Positions 1-8,414 of a DNA stretch of 19,775 nucleotides are shown here, in pieces; position 1 is the stretch's first letter; every line of letters starts with the position of its first letter. Location of the stretch: NCBI GenBank assembly GCA_900545455.1, contig UQZF01000033.1, positions 1-19,775 on the forward strand, given 5' to 3'. This DNA comes from an uncultured Eubacteriales bacterium (GTDB taxonomy: Bacteria; Bacillota; Clostridia; Lachnospirales; Lachnospiraceae). The notes below the pieces were generated by a model. It was not told the DNA's origin. It saw nothing but the letters and a program-made list of their open reading frames with translations, and searched no databases. The position numbers were made by a program, and so were the translations under genes.

Positions 1-2197
1 CTATGTATATGTATGCGCTCGGAAGAAACTCAAAGGTCGTGTCCGTCTGCGTGTGCGTCGTAATCTTCTCCTCGCCCGGCCCTAAAACATATCTTATGTT
101 GAGCTCTCCGCATACCATCGCATCACCCGAGGTTCCGTGAATTATGAGCCTTCTTATGGCACCCGATGTCGTGCGCTCCGCCGTCTCAAATGAGAGCACC
201 TCACCTATGTACGGCTCATCGGACTGCACATACTCACCGGTCCCGTTCTTCATAAGGATATTTGCCGGATCGCTGTTTCTTCGTATCTCCAGATACTCGT
301 TTATATGTGCGTTCATCTCATCCCTGCCAAGCTCCACCGACCATCTGTAGAACGGGAACTCGTAATCGTAATCGCTCTCGTCGGTGCCGTATATGAAGCT
401 TCTAAATGCCTCATCGTCGGATAAATCCATGCTTTCGCCCTTGCCGTTTACGGTCTTTTCCCTGTAGATTCCACCTTTTTCGCCGCCCCACAGCGACAAG
501 TCCGACATATAGCCGCAGGAGGTTGAGTAATAGTATGCCGCAACGACCTCACCCTCACTCTTCATAACCTGACCGTAGGTCTCCTTGACCGCCTGCGTCG
601 AATCGGGCTGTGCCTTTATGTTGTTGTACACCTGATACCCGACGCTGTCGTCCACATGAGCTCCGTAGCTGCGGTACGAGTTGTTCAAAATATGCCTGTA
701 GGCGTAGCTTCTCGCGCAGACCGCCTGAACCTTCAGCGCCTCGACACCGAAGCCCACAGGCATCTCGCTCGGCACCACATGATAGAGGTACTCCTCAAGC
801 GGAAGCTCATTTATCACAACCAGACTGTCGTTCTCGCACGCAATCTCGAGCCTTCCGTAATAGTACGGATTGCCGTAGGAGCGCTCTATGCTTAGAATCG
901 TGATCGGATTGTTGAGTCCCTTCGGCTCAAGAATTATTCGCCCCTCCGACATATACTCACTGTCCGGGTAGACGTCTATAAGCTCACCCGCCCCTACATC
1001 TATGAGTTCATCACCCTTCTGAATCGTGAAGCCCTCGTCCGAGGTGAGTGTGATTCTGTCATGCAGAACCGATGTGTAGCCGCTTGTCATTAAAAGAACT
1101 CTTATATTATCCGCCTTTAACTCCCGCTTTATCACCGCCGCACATATTTTGCCGTCAGCGACAACAAAATCCGCAAGGTCATAACCAACCAAAATATCGT
1201 TTATCCCTTTTTCCTCGAGCTCACCATAGCTTTTGTACACGCGGAAATTGTCATCAATCTCGACATTTCCGTAACCGTACAGCTCTATATTGTCATTGCC
1301 AAGCCTTAGCACCTTGCTGCTTATCGTATCCTTTTTAACGGTCAACTGCTTTATCCTGCCGTCCGAAAGCCCGATGTCGGCTATCGTGTCAGAAAAGCTG
1401 TCCGAAAGCCCGCTCACCTCATACTCGCGGTATACTCCCGATATATATGCTTTCAGCGTATTCCCGTGTGCCTCTGTCACCCATACATTGTTGTAAGTAA
1501 CATCACTGTCCACTACGGCAAGAACGGAGATTATTCTGTTTCCTCTCGCATACACGCACACCTTTCTGTCGGCATACGAATCCATCGAAAGACCTTCAAA
1601 ATCAAACACTCCCTCAAGAGCGACACAGTTCCAATTTCCATACTCGCGAAGCTGCTTCGCCGACATATTCGCTGGTGTTCCGACTATCGTTATCTCGCGC
1701 CTTGACACACCGCCCGCATCGCCGTTTAGGAGCACAAGGTAATCGTAAATCTTAGAAAAAATCTCACGCTTTACCTTTTTATCTCCTTTGGTCTTATCAA
1801 GCTTGATTCCCGTGTAGTCGCTTATCGCACCGACATCCCAGCCGTCCGCGTTAAGTATCCTTCTTAGCTCCGCATAGGTTATCGCTGAGTACGCATACTC
1901 TGGCTCGGCAAAGGTCGCACCCTCCCATGCGCCGCCGACGGTGTCATTTACATAATTCATATATTTCACATACCACTTCGCACTGTCCGCCTGCTCATCC
2001 ACAGGGCTGTCCGCATTAAGCAGCACAAGCATCCTCGCAGCAAGTGCCCTGCTTATATAATTGTCATTATCCTTAATCTGACCTCTGATTGCCACTATGA
2101 ATGCCGTCACCGCAAACACTGCTGCCACGGCGGCGATACATATATTCCTTATCCCCTTCGCGCTTCTCTTCTTCCTTCTTCTTACTTCCCTATCCAT
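1..2197 (-). CDS. SpoIID/LytB-domain membrane protein (C-terminus cut by window edge)
   Basis: The reading frame opens with ATG at 2197 and stays open to base 1, giving 732 visible codons with no stop. A GGGGGAGG ribosome site lies 7 nt before the ATG. The N-terminus is basic (MDREVRRRKRSAKG), followed by one hydrophobic segment at about residues 17-37, so the protein is a single-pass membrane protein with an outside body. Residues 464-700 carry a SpoIID/LytB domain: ELPLEEYLYHVVPSEMP at 464-480, then EALKVQAVCARSYAYRH, and later YYYSTSCGYM. In SpoIID, a lytic transglycosylase acting on peptidoglycan during engulfment, a conserved Glu of this region is catalytic; Glu478 of the SEMP motif is the candidate here. 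The last visible part (GTSGDAMVCGELNIRYVLG) resembles the end of this domain, so probably only a few dozen residues are missing. Residues 40-460 are unfamiliar and beta-rich by eye. Many non-sporulation paralogues exist, so a wall-remodelling role is inferred, not proved. Confidence 0.85.
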   Translation of the reverse strand, partial: MDREVRRRKKRSAKGIRNICIAAVAAVFAVTAFIVAIRGQIKDNDNYISRALAARMLVLLNADSPVDEQADSAKWYVKYMNYVNDTVGGAWEGATFAEPEYAYSAITYAELRRILNADGWDVGAISDYTGIKLDKTKGDKKVKREIFSKIYDYLVLLNGDAGGVSRREITIVGTPANMSAKQLREYGNWNCVALEGVFDFEGLSMDSYADRKVCVYARGNRIISVLAVVDSDVTYNNVWVTEAHGNTLKAYISGVYREYEVSGLSDSFSDTIADIGLSDGRIKQLTVKKDTISSKVLRLGNDNIELYGYGNVEIDDNFRVYKSYGELEEKGINDILVGYDLADFVVADGKICAAVIKRELKADNIRVLLMTSGYTSVLHDRITLTSDEGFTIQKGDELIDVGAGELIDVYPDSEYMSEGRIILEPKGLNNPITILSIERSYGNPYYYGRLEIACENDSLVVINELPLEEYLYHVVPSEMPVGFGVEALKVQAVCARSYAYRHILNNSYRSYGAHVDDSVGYQVYNNIKAQPDSTQAVKETYGQVMKSEGEVVAAYYYSTSCGYMSDLSLWGGEKGGIYREKTVNGKGESMDLSDDEAFRSFIYGTDESDYDYEFPFYRWSVELGRDEMNAHINEYLEIRRNSDPANILMKNGTGEYVQSDEPYIGEVLSFETAERTTSGAIRRLIIHGTSGDAMVCGELNIRYVLGPGEEKITTHTQTDTTFEFLPSAYIYI

Positions 2198-2256
2198 AGC
2201 CGTTCCTCCCCCGGACGCTTACGCTTTTTCGTCTCCCGTCCGTCATGTTCTATTGT

Positions 2257-2286
2257 ATTATACTCACCATGAAATTAGCCCAACTA
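2257..2286 (-). promoter_or_regulatory. candidate promoter of the SpoIID-like gene
   Basis: On the minus strand a perfect TATAAT lies at 2262-2257, about 60 nt before the ATG. No good -35 box is present at 17 nt: TTGGGC sits at 15 nt and TAGTTG at 18 nt. It follows the 6S RNA terminator, so this gene needs a promoter of its own, which makes this box plausible. Confidence 0.4.
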
Positions 2287-2310
2287 ATTTGTCCACCGTA
2301 TTTTTCCTAA

Positions 2311-2340
2311 CACAAAAGCAGGCACCGTAAGGTACCTGCT
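2311..2340 (-). terminator. Rho-independent terminator after the 6S RNA gene
   Basis: Arms at 2340-2331 and 2326-2317 form a 10-bp stem with a 4-nt loop. Read on the minus strand, the RNA pairs AGCAGGUACC with GGUGCCUGCU through one U-G wobble, followed by UUUUGUG. On the plus strand the same position is a C/A mismatch and no U tract follows, so it works in the minus direction. It would also stop read-through from the glycosyltransferase gene at 2644-4521. Confidence 0.85.
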
Positions 2341-2584
2341 CTATTGAAAATTAATAAGTTCTCTCTTCTAATCCCAAAATGCCGTTTCCTACAGTTTTGA
2401 CGCCCTAGCTCAAGCTAGGTGGGCAACCTCACATAAGCTTCAGCCATCCACTGCAAACGGAGGCTCGACATCCACTTATAAATATTGGAATCCCATGAAC
2501 GTAAATGTAGGTTCAAAAAAGTAAGAGTATCGTACACCCCAGGATTCAAACCTATTAATCTCTGATACTATTATATCTGAAACT
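2341..2584 (-). ncRNA. ssrS: 6S RNA (RNA polymerase regulator)
   Basis: This gap has no credible protein gene, but its minus strand has a strong promoter, a predicted start near 2584 and a terminator at 2340-2317, giving a transcript of about 245-270 nt. The sequence resembles Firmicutes 6S RNA as I remember it: UCCUGGGGUGU near 2543-2533, AACCUACAUUUACGUU, then AUGUGAGGUUGCCCACC. A local hairpin follows, CCUAGC/GCUAGG (2420-2404). The closing stem is visible: GUUU and UCCU at 2551-2540 pair with AGGAAAC at 2390-2384, leaving three unpaired bases. 6S RNA mimics an open promoter and sequesters the housekeeping sigma-factor holoenzyme in stationary phase. The mature core is probably about 2383-2553, with extra precursor on both sides. 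The family call is from memory of conserved blocks, so it needs a covariance-model check. Confidence 0.78.
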
Positions 2585-2590
2585 GAATAA

Positions 2591-2619
2591 AGTATACCAT
2601 ATCACGTCGTAATTGGCAA
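2591..2619 (-). promoter_or_regulatory. 6S RNA promoter
   Basis: On the minus strand TTGCCA (2619-2614), a 17-nt spacer and TATACT (2596-2591) make a near-consensus housekeeping promoter, placing the start at about 2584. It lies 25 nt past the stop of the glycosyltransferase gene and no hairpin separates them, so some read-through into 6S is expected. Confidence 0.8.
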
Positions 2620-2643
2620 GGAATTTTATCTGTAAAACTCTTC

Positions 2644-4521
2644 CTATTTCAAATTCAAAATATAGTAGGTAACCTCGGCTGCAAGCCCAGCCTTACTCGT
2701 GTACGGCCCGTCTATCTCATAGAGCTTTGAAAGCTCCGCAAGAGCGTCCTCCGACGTGTTCTTACACCAAGGTATCTCCACATAGAGGCACTTCTCGTCG
2801 TGCTTCCACTGCTCAAGCTCGACCGAGTACAGCACTCTCTTCACCGTGTGGAATCTCACACCGTCAGCTTTCTCGCTGTAGGTTCTTCTCTGTGTCTCAG
2901 AATCCCACACAAGCTCCTCGTTGGCGAGCTGATCCTCTATTCCGGGATTAAATGACGAGAGCACCACAAAATCCTGTGTGAAGCCCACGTCGGCTAGCAT
3001 CCCGTCAACCGCCTTGTCCATGTAGGCGTACTGATAATTGTAGTAGCCGAAATCACCGATGTTGATATTCATCTCAGGAAGCTGCTTTTTGTCCGCCGCA
3101 GTCCACACCATCGGTACGGCGCCCGTGTTAACGCCCGTGAAAACCGCTCTTGAAAACAGGTCAACCGTGAGAAAGCACTCCGTAACGGAGAGCACTCCTA
3201 TCACCGCCGCCGATGCCGCATATATCCAAACCCTGTCAGCAACCTCAATCACGAGTGCCATCGCTATGAACAGCAGAAGCACATCCGAGAGCATATTGTA
3301 TCTCGGCTGCTTTGCCTCGAGGAAGAACAGCAAAAACACCGTGTACACGGCATACTGTATCAGCATGAATGAGAACACGCGCATATCGGCACTTCTTCTC
3401 CTTCTGACCTTCGGGACGACAAAAATAACCGCCGTACATACCACGATAACAGTCACCCACACCCACGAAAAATTGAGCATGAAAAGCTGTCTCACCTTCA
3501 TGAGAAAATGTGTGCCGTTGAACTGGAAGTTGAGATTTCCGCTTCCGCCGATTTTTAACACATCGATAATCCTCACGCCGCTCCACATCGGGATGTTGAT
3601 TACCACAACAAACGCCGCGGCACATACCGCAAAGAAAAGCGCGAACAGCGTAATCTGCCATTTTTTGAGTTTCTTAAAGGTAGCCTTAATTCCGCCGCAG
3701 CTTTTTACATAGCCCGCAAGCTCATACACGACCGCAAAGAAAAGCACCGAGAACGCCATCATCGCGCCCGTCTCCTTACAGGTTCCAAGCATTATGAGCC
3801 AGAAGAACATGAGAATATATCTCTTATAAAAATATGCGCACACCGTAAATACGAAAAGTATTGCCAGTGGATATTCCATCTGAATCATCGACGAGAGTCC
3901 GAAGTACATAGGCTGCATGGATATTATGAAGGCTGCCACGGCAAGAAAATACACGTTTTTTTTCGGAAAAATCCTCCTGAGTATCTGAAAAAAGCATACC
4001 GCCGCCACGGCTCCCATGACCATGTAGGAGTACTGAAAGCCCATTCCTCCCGCAGTGTCAAGAAGCTGACCGAGAAGCGACACGAATATAAAGCCGTAGG
4101 CAATATGACCGAATATAAAGCCGCTCTTATAGCCTCCCGCAATGACATCCTCGGACAAGCCCGCAATCCTGTTGATTGCCGTAAAATACAGGTCTGCATC
4201 CGACTCCTGGTACGCACCGAGCAGGCTTATCCTGACAAGTATCTGGAGTGCAAATATGACCACTGAGCACCAGACTACCGCGCCCGGCTTTCTCACACGC
4301 CCGAGCCTTACCGCGCACACCACGGCGGCAATCAAGAGCACGGCAAGCAGTACGGCGCCAACTATCCCGCCAAGCCTTGCAGCATGTCTTACGGTGCCGC
4401 CCCATCCCGCGTAGAACCTTGAATGCGGCGCAATCAAAAACAGCCACTCAAACAGTGCTGCGATAACGGCGAGCTGTGCCGACACGCTGTACAATATTTC
4501 CAATCTGCGATTCTCTCTCAT
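2644..4521 (-). CDS. GT-C (GT39-like) integral membrane glycosyltransferase
   Basis: A 625-residue polytopic protein with about 12-13 hydrophobic segments and a soluble C-terminal tail of about 150 residues. The acidic first outside loop ESDADLY (about residues 106-112) and the KETG motif near 249-252 fit the GT-C fold of dolichol/polyprenyl-phosphate-sugar-dependent enzymes (GT39, ArnT-like), which add sugars to lipids, wall polymers or proteins at the outer face of the membrane. Acceptor and sugar cannot be read from the sequence. I place the start at ATG 4521 rather than the in-frame ATG at 4554: AAGGGG lies 9 nt before 4521, whereas nothing resembling a ribosome site precedes 4554. The gene follows the lipoprotein gene by about 90 nt and has its own candidate promoter in that gap. 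Family assignment is by topology and the acidic loop only. Confidence 0.72.
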   Translation of the reverse strand: MRENRRLEILYSVSAQLAVIAALFEWLFLIAPHSRFYAGWGGTVRHAARLGGIVGAVLLAVLLIAAVVCAVRLGRVRKPGAVVWCSVVIFALQILVRISLLGAYQESDADLYFTAINRIAGLSEDVIAGGYKSGFIFGHIAYGFIFVSLLGQLLDTAGGMGFQYSYMVMGAVAAVCFFQILRRIFPKKNVYFLAVAAFIISMQPMYFGLSSMIQMEYPLAILFVFTVCAYFYKRYILMFFWLIMLGTCKETGAMMAFSVLFFAVVYELAGYVKSCGGIKATFKKLKKWQITLFALFFAVCAAAFVVVINIPMWSGVRIIDVLKIGGSGNLNFQFNGTHFLMKVRQLFMLNFSWVWVTVIVVCTAVIFVVPKVRRRRSADMRVFSFMLIQYAVYTVFLLFFLEAKQPRYNMLSDVLLLFIAMALVIEVADRVWIYAASAAVIGVLSVTECFLTVDLFSRAVFTGVNTGAVPMVWTAADKKQLPEMNINIGDFGYYNYQYAYMDKAVDGMLADVGFTQDFVVLSSFNPGIEDQLANEELVWDSETQRRTYSEKADGVRFHTVKRVLYSVELEQWKHDEKCLYVEIPWCKNTSEDALAELSKLYEIDGPYTSKAGLAAEVTYYILNLK

Positions 4522-4580
4522 CGATATGTTCCCCTTGAAATCATATTTCACCATACGTTACTTAAATATGAGTATTCTTT

Positions 4581-4609
4581 AGGTTATCATAGAACGCACG
4601 ATTTGTCAA
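4581..4609 (-). promoter_or_regulatory. candidate promoter of the glycosyltransferase gene
   Basis: TTGACA (4609-4604), 17-nt spacer, TAACCT (4586-4581) on the minus strand. The -35 is consensus and the -10 is weak. It sits directly after the stop codon of the lipoprotein gene (4613-4611). No terminator separates the two genes, so co-transcription is also possible. The predicted start near 4574 leaves about 53 nt of leader before ATG 4521. Confidence 0.5.
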
Positions 4610-4610
4610 A

Positions 4611-6488
4611 CTAATCGCCCACTGCACCGACCTCGACCGAATCGAGTGTGCAGTCACCGCCGCCGAAGGAAAAATATGCCTCAACACTCAGCTCATCCGT
4701 CTCGCACATGAGTCTCAACCTGTTGTCATCCGTAAGCTCACAGTGATATGATGAATCCTTCAAAAACCTTATAACCTGGTTCTCCTCTCTCGGGATACTC
4801 AGCCTCGTGCCTATTCCCGCCTCCTTGTAAAACGCATTTACCGTCTCATATATCTCCTTGCCGTACACATAATCAAACGCGGCAATATAAGAAATATTTT
4901 CTGCTTCCTTATCCTTTGGCTGGGCGATATTATAAAATGGCGAAATATCCCTGTGCTCCTTTACGTTCTCGACAAAAATAAGATCGTTTCCGTCATCGGC
5001 GGTCACCTTGACTATAAATTCATCCTCTCCGTCACCGTTCAGATCAAATAACCACGCTTCCACACTGCCGCCCTCATTCTCAGGCGTCGCATAGAGCGCC
5101 GCATTGAGCGGCCAGCGGTTGCCCGTGTTCGTGTTGATTACATACGAGCTGTTTCCGTTGCCCTCATTATGCAGCACAAACCCGTCATACTCCATGAACA
5201 CATCATAAGCATCCGTCTCCTCATTGTACAGAGCATATACAGCACCATAACGGTTAGCCTTTGCCTCCGAAAACCTTCCGACATCCTCGATATAGGAGTT
5301 GAAAATGCTCACGCTGTTCATTTCAAACTTATCTTTAATTTCGTCTGCAAGCCTCATAATATCATTGCACTCATCCTCACCGTACGGACTTATCTCAGGA
5401 TTGATGATTATGAATTTATTGTTTTCCCAAGGCATGCTTTTATACAGCGTGTACGCAAAATCCACTCCCGATTCGGCTATATACTGATGAACGTCGTATA
5501 AAAGCTCATCATCGCCGAGCTCGTATTCATACTGTATGTCATCGTCCGGATGCTCCTTATCAAGCTCCCGCAGGTCGGCATTGATTTTCTCCAAATCACC
5601 GTGCATTTCGCTTGGAATCATAACCGACTGTGGCTTTCCGTCCGCGTATGTCACATACTCATAGACAGGAAAATATCCAAACCTGTCGTCTCCAAACACA
5701 TAGCTGTAACGCAGTGCCACCCTACCGTCGTATTCCATGAGCCTCATAAAGCGCGGGCTCTTATTCACGACGGTTGTCCCCTGCATAAAATAGTATCCCA
5801 TGTCCATCATCGTGAGTGTGTCCCATATCGTATAAGAAAAATCAACCGCCTCGCAGCTCATCCTTGCCCTCGTCAAATTCCTTTCTATGAGGAAATCGCG
5901 CCCGTTCTCCTTCTGCTCAAGCGTCAGTTCGACATAGCCTGTGCCATCAAAGCCGTAGGCATAGATTGTGCTTATCCCGTCGTTGTCGGCTCCAATGAAG
6001 CCTGTGTAAAACACAAGCTCGTCCGCACCGTCATCATTAAAATCACAGCTTGTAAGCTCAGCCCACGCACTCGGAGTGGTTCGGTTAGAGCCGAGATAGA
6101 GCTCACCGCATGATGACAAATCGACATAGTAATCCGATTCATTCATCCCATACTCGCGTATACGGTACACCTCATCCGTTATCCCGTCTCCATCGTAATC
6201 GCCGCACATATCGGTGAGAAGCTCATACTCGTTTCCCATGCCATCACCGCCCTCAACCGTCTCAGCGACCTCCGTGCTCTCCTGCGTGCTTTCCGCAACG
6301 CGCTCCGTGGTACTCTCCTTTGTGTCATCCTCCATGCTCTCTGCAGGGCTCTCCGTCTGCATTACGCCGTCGCTAACCGTATCAGTCAGTACTGTCCCAA
6401 CACCCGCATCGTCCCTGCCCGCGCACGCCGTGAGAAGAAGAGCGCTCACACCTGCAACCGCGATATTTCTTAAAACTCCAGTCCTCAT
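4611..6488 (-). CDS. large lipoprotein with calcium-loop-like (DxDxDG) repeats, function unknown
   Basis: A 625-residue exported lipoprotein. The signal peptide MRTGVLRNIAVAGVSALLLT precedes a lipobox (LLTAC), so Cys22 would be lipidated. Residues 31-85 are a Ser/Thr/Glu-rich linker of the kind that tethers lipoproteins across the wall. Three DxDxDG-type loops follow: DYDGDGITDE at 97-106, DFNDDGADE at about 149-157, and DLNGDGEDE near 482-490. Such loops occur in FG-GAP/VCBS and dockerin-like calcium-binding repeats, so a beta-propeller-like fold is possible, but I do not recognise a named family. Start ATG 6488 is supported by GGGAGGTG upstream. The gene is followed by the membrane glycosyltransferase, so the two may form an envelope unit. 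Upstream phased hexamers suggest response-regulator control. Confidence 0.82.
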   Translation of the reverse strand: MRTGVLRNIAVAGVSALLLTACAGRDDAGVGTVLTDTVSDGVMQTESPAESMEDDTKESTTERVAESTQESTEVAETVEGGDGMGNEYELLTDMCGDYDGDGITDEVYRIREYGMNESDYYVDLSSCGELYLGSNRTTPSAWAELTSCDFNDDGADELVFYTGFIGADNDGISTIYAYGFDGTGYVELTLEQKENGRDFLIERNLTRARMSCEAVDFSYTIWDTLTMMDMGYYFMQGTTVVNKSPRFMRLMEYDGRVALRYSYVFGDDRFGYFPVYEYVTYADGKPQSVMIPSEMHGDLEKINADLRELDKEHPDDDIQYEYELGDDELLYDVHQYIAESGVDFAYTLYKSMPWENNKFIIINPEISPYGEDECNDIMRLADEIKDKFEMNSVSIFNSYIEDVGRFSEAKANRYGAVYALYNEETDAYDVFMEYDGFVLHNEGNGNSSYVINTNTGNRWPLNAALYATPENEGGSVEAWLFDLNGDGEDEFIVKVTADDGNDLIFVENVKEHRDISPFYNIAQPKDKEAENISYIAAFDYVYGKEIYETVNAFYKEAGIGTRLSIPREENQVIRFLKDSSYHCELTDDNRLRLMCETDELSVEAYFSFGGGDCTLDSVEVGAVGD

Positions 6489-6534
6489 ATAACACCTCCC
6501 GAATTTGTATACACGCTAATGCTGCCTTAAATTT

Positions 6535-6587
6535 ATCATAGCACAGGTGCTTTCGGAAGTTGTTACGTTTTTCTAACATTTTGTTAC
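6535..6587 (-). promoter_or_regulatory. promoter with three phased response-regulator-like hexamers
   Basis: On the minus strand a -10 box TATGAT lies at 6540-6535, and the expected -35 position (6563-6558) reads ACAACT, which is poor. Just upstream and overlapping it are three direct hexamers: GTAACA (6587-6582), GTTAGA (6577-6572) and GTAACA (6566-6561), spaced 10 and 11 bp, one helical turn each. This arrangement is typical of OmpR/PhoB-family response-regulator sites that replace a weak -35. The regulator is not in this window. Confidence 0.5.
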
Positions 6588-6670
6588 AAAGATATTAATT
6601 TTTTAAACTATGACGCGCGAATGCACTTATCACCCTGCATTTCCCATCATTTCATAATGTGTCATGGCAC

Positions 6671-6702
6671 AAAAAAACCGGATGCGGAAATCCGCATCCG
6701 GT
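6671..6702 (-). terminator. Rho-independent terminator of pckA
   Basis: Arms at 6702-6691 and 6688-6677 form a perfect 12-bp GC-rich stem (ACCGGATGCGGA), followed on the minus strand by seven T. It starts about 43 nt after the pckA stop codon. The opposite strand lacks a T tract, so it acts only on pckA. Confidence 0.95.
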
Positions 6703-6744
6703 CAGATTCAAATTAATCCTATTCTACTGAACCAAAAGTTCTGA

Positions 6745-8349
6745 TTAGAGCTGAGGACCGGCAGCAACTAATGCCTTACCAGCGTCATTGCCCTCGTACT
6801 TAGCAAAGTTCTTGATGAATCTTCCAGCTAAGTCAACTGCCTTCTTCTCCCACTCAGAAGCGTCAGCATATGTGTCTCTTGGATCAAGAATACCTGTATC
6901 AACGCCCTCAAGCTCTGTAGGAACCTCGAAGTTGAAGTAAGGAATCTTCTTGGTAGGAACCTTGTTGATTGCTCCGCTGAGGATGCCGTCGATGATACCA
7001 CGAGTATCCTTAATGGAAATTCTCTTGCCTGTTCCGTTCCAGCCTGTGTTTACAAGGTAAGCCTTAGCTCCGCTCTTCTCCATCTTCTTAACGAGCTCCT
7101 CAGCATACTTAGTAGGATGAAGCTCAAGGAAAGCCTGTCCGAAGCAAGCTGAGAATGTAGGTGTAGGCTCTGTGATGCCTCTCTCTGTACCTGCAAGCTT
7201 AGCTGTAAATCCTGAAAGGAAGTAGTACTGTGTCTGCTCCGGTGTAAGGATAGATACAGGAGGAAGTACGCCGAATGCGTCTGCTGAAAGGAAGATTACG
7301 TTCTTTGCAGCAGGTGCTGAAGAGATAGGACGTACAATATTCTTAATGTGATCGATTGGGTAAGATACACGAGTATTCTCTGTAACGCTCTTATCATCGA
7401 AATCAATCTTGCCGTTCTTATCAACAGTTACGTTCTCAAGAAGAGCATTTCTCTTGATTGCGTTGTAGATATCAGGCTCAGACTCCTTATCAAGACCGAT
7501 AACCTTAGCGTAGCAGCCTCCCTCGAAGTTGAATACACCGTTGTCATCCCAGCCGTGCTCGTCATCACCGATGAGAAGTCTCTTAGGATCTGTTGAAAGT
7601 GTAGTCTTACCTGTTCCTGAAAGACCGAAGAAAATAGCTGTGTTCTCTCCGTTCATATCTGTGTTAGCTGAGCAGTGCATAGAAGCGATGCCCTTGAGTG
7701 GAAGGTAGTAGTTCATCATGGAGAACATACCCTTCTTCATCTCTCCGCCGTACCATGTATTAACGATAACCTGCTCACGGCTTGTGATGTTGAATGCTAC
7801 ACATGTCTCAGAGTTAAGACCTAACTCCTTGAAGTTCTCAACCTTAGCCTTGGAAGCATTGTATACTACGAAATCAGGCTCGAAGTTCTCAAGCTCCTCT
7901 GCTGTAGGCTTAATGAACATGTTAGTTACAAAGTGAGCCTGCCAAGCAACCTCAACGATGAAACGAACTGCCATTCTTGTATCCTTGTTAGCGCCGCAGA
8001 ATGCATCTACTACGAAAAGTCTCTTGTTTGAAAGCTCCTTCTTAGCGATATCCTTAACTGCTGCCCAAGCTGTCTCTGTCATAGGGTGGTTATCATTCTT
8101 GTACTCATCTGATGTCCACCATACTGTATCCTTGGAATTCTCATCAACAACGATATACTTATCCTTAGGTGAACGTCCTGTGTAGATACCTGTCATAACA
8201 TTGACTGCACCAAGCTCGCTCTCCTGACCTACTTCATAGCCTTCGTTAGTAGACTTTGTCTCTTCCTCGAATAATAATTCATAAGAAGGGTTGTATACAA
8301 CTTCTGTTGTACCTGTGATGCCATACTTGCTTAAATCAACTTTTGCCAT
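6745..8349 (-). CDS. pckA: phosphoenolpyruvate carboxykinase (ATP)
   Basis: The 534-residue product matches ATP-type PEPCK in length and motifs: YTGRSPKDKY in the substrate region, GLSGTGKTTLS (P-loop, near residue 241), LIGDDEHGWDD (metal-binding kinase-2 loop) and NTGWNGTGKR near the C-terminus. It interconverts oxaloacetate + ATP and PEP + CO2 + ADP in the cytosol. In fermentative anaerobes it can run toward oxaloacetate, conserving ATP, as well as for gluconeogenesis. Start: the frame extends to an ATG at 8403, but the promoter's predicted start is only 4-6 nt before it. ATG 8349 (MAKVDLSKYG) has AGAGG 11 nt upstream and gives the family's usual N-terminus, so I use it. The gene is monocistronic, with its own promoter and strong terminator. 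Its codon choice is more restricted than that of its neighbours, as expected for an abundant enzyme. Confidence 0.97.
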   Translation of the reverse strand: MAKVDLSKYGITGTTEVVYNPSYELLFEEETKSTNEGYEVGQESELGAVNVMTGIYTGRSPKDKYIVVDENSKDTVWWTSDEYKNDNHPMTETAWAAVKDIAKKELSNKRLFVVDAFCGANKDTRMAVRFIVEVAWQAHFVTNMFIKPTAEELENFEPDFVVYNASKAKVENFKELGLNSETCVAFNITSREQVIVNTWYGGEMKKGMFSMMNYYLPLKGIASMHCSANTDMNGENTAIFFGLSGTGKTTLSTDPKRLLIGDDEHGWDDNGVFNFEGGCYAKVIGLDKESEPDIYNAIKRNALLENVTVDKNGKIDFDDKSVTENTRVSYPIDHIKNIVRPISSAPAAKNVIFLSADAFGVLPPVSILTPEQTQYYFLSGFTAKLAGTERGITEPTPTFSACFGQAFLELHPTKYAEELVKKMEKSGAKAYLVNTGWNGTGKRISIKDTRGIIDGILSGAINKVPTKKIPYFNFEVPTELEGVDTGILDPRDTYADASEWEKKAVDLAGRFIKNFAKYEGNDAGKALVAAGPQL

Positions 8350-8414
8350 CTTAACATAAACCTCTTTTCTTAAATAGTATTCCTTGAGAAATGGATTAAC
8401 CATATTCTTCTGCT

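Noticed and set aside
3059..3712. 217-residue plus-strand open frame
   Set aside because: It lies wholly antisense to the glycosyltransferase gene, which has membrane segments, a ribosome site and family motifs; this one has Ser/Thr/Ile-rich shadow composition.
5550..6113. 187-residue plus-strand open frame
   Set aside because: Antisense to the lipoprotein gene, no ribosome site and no recognisable domain.
8350..8410. Riboswitch or attenuator in the pckA leader
   Set aside because: The leader is only about 60 nt, AT-rich, and shows no stable hairpin.
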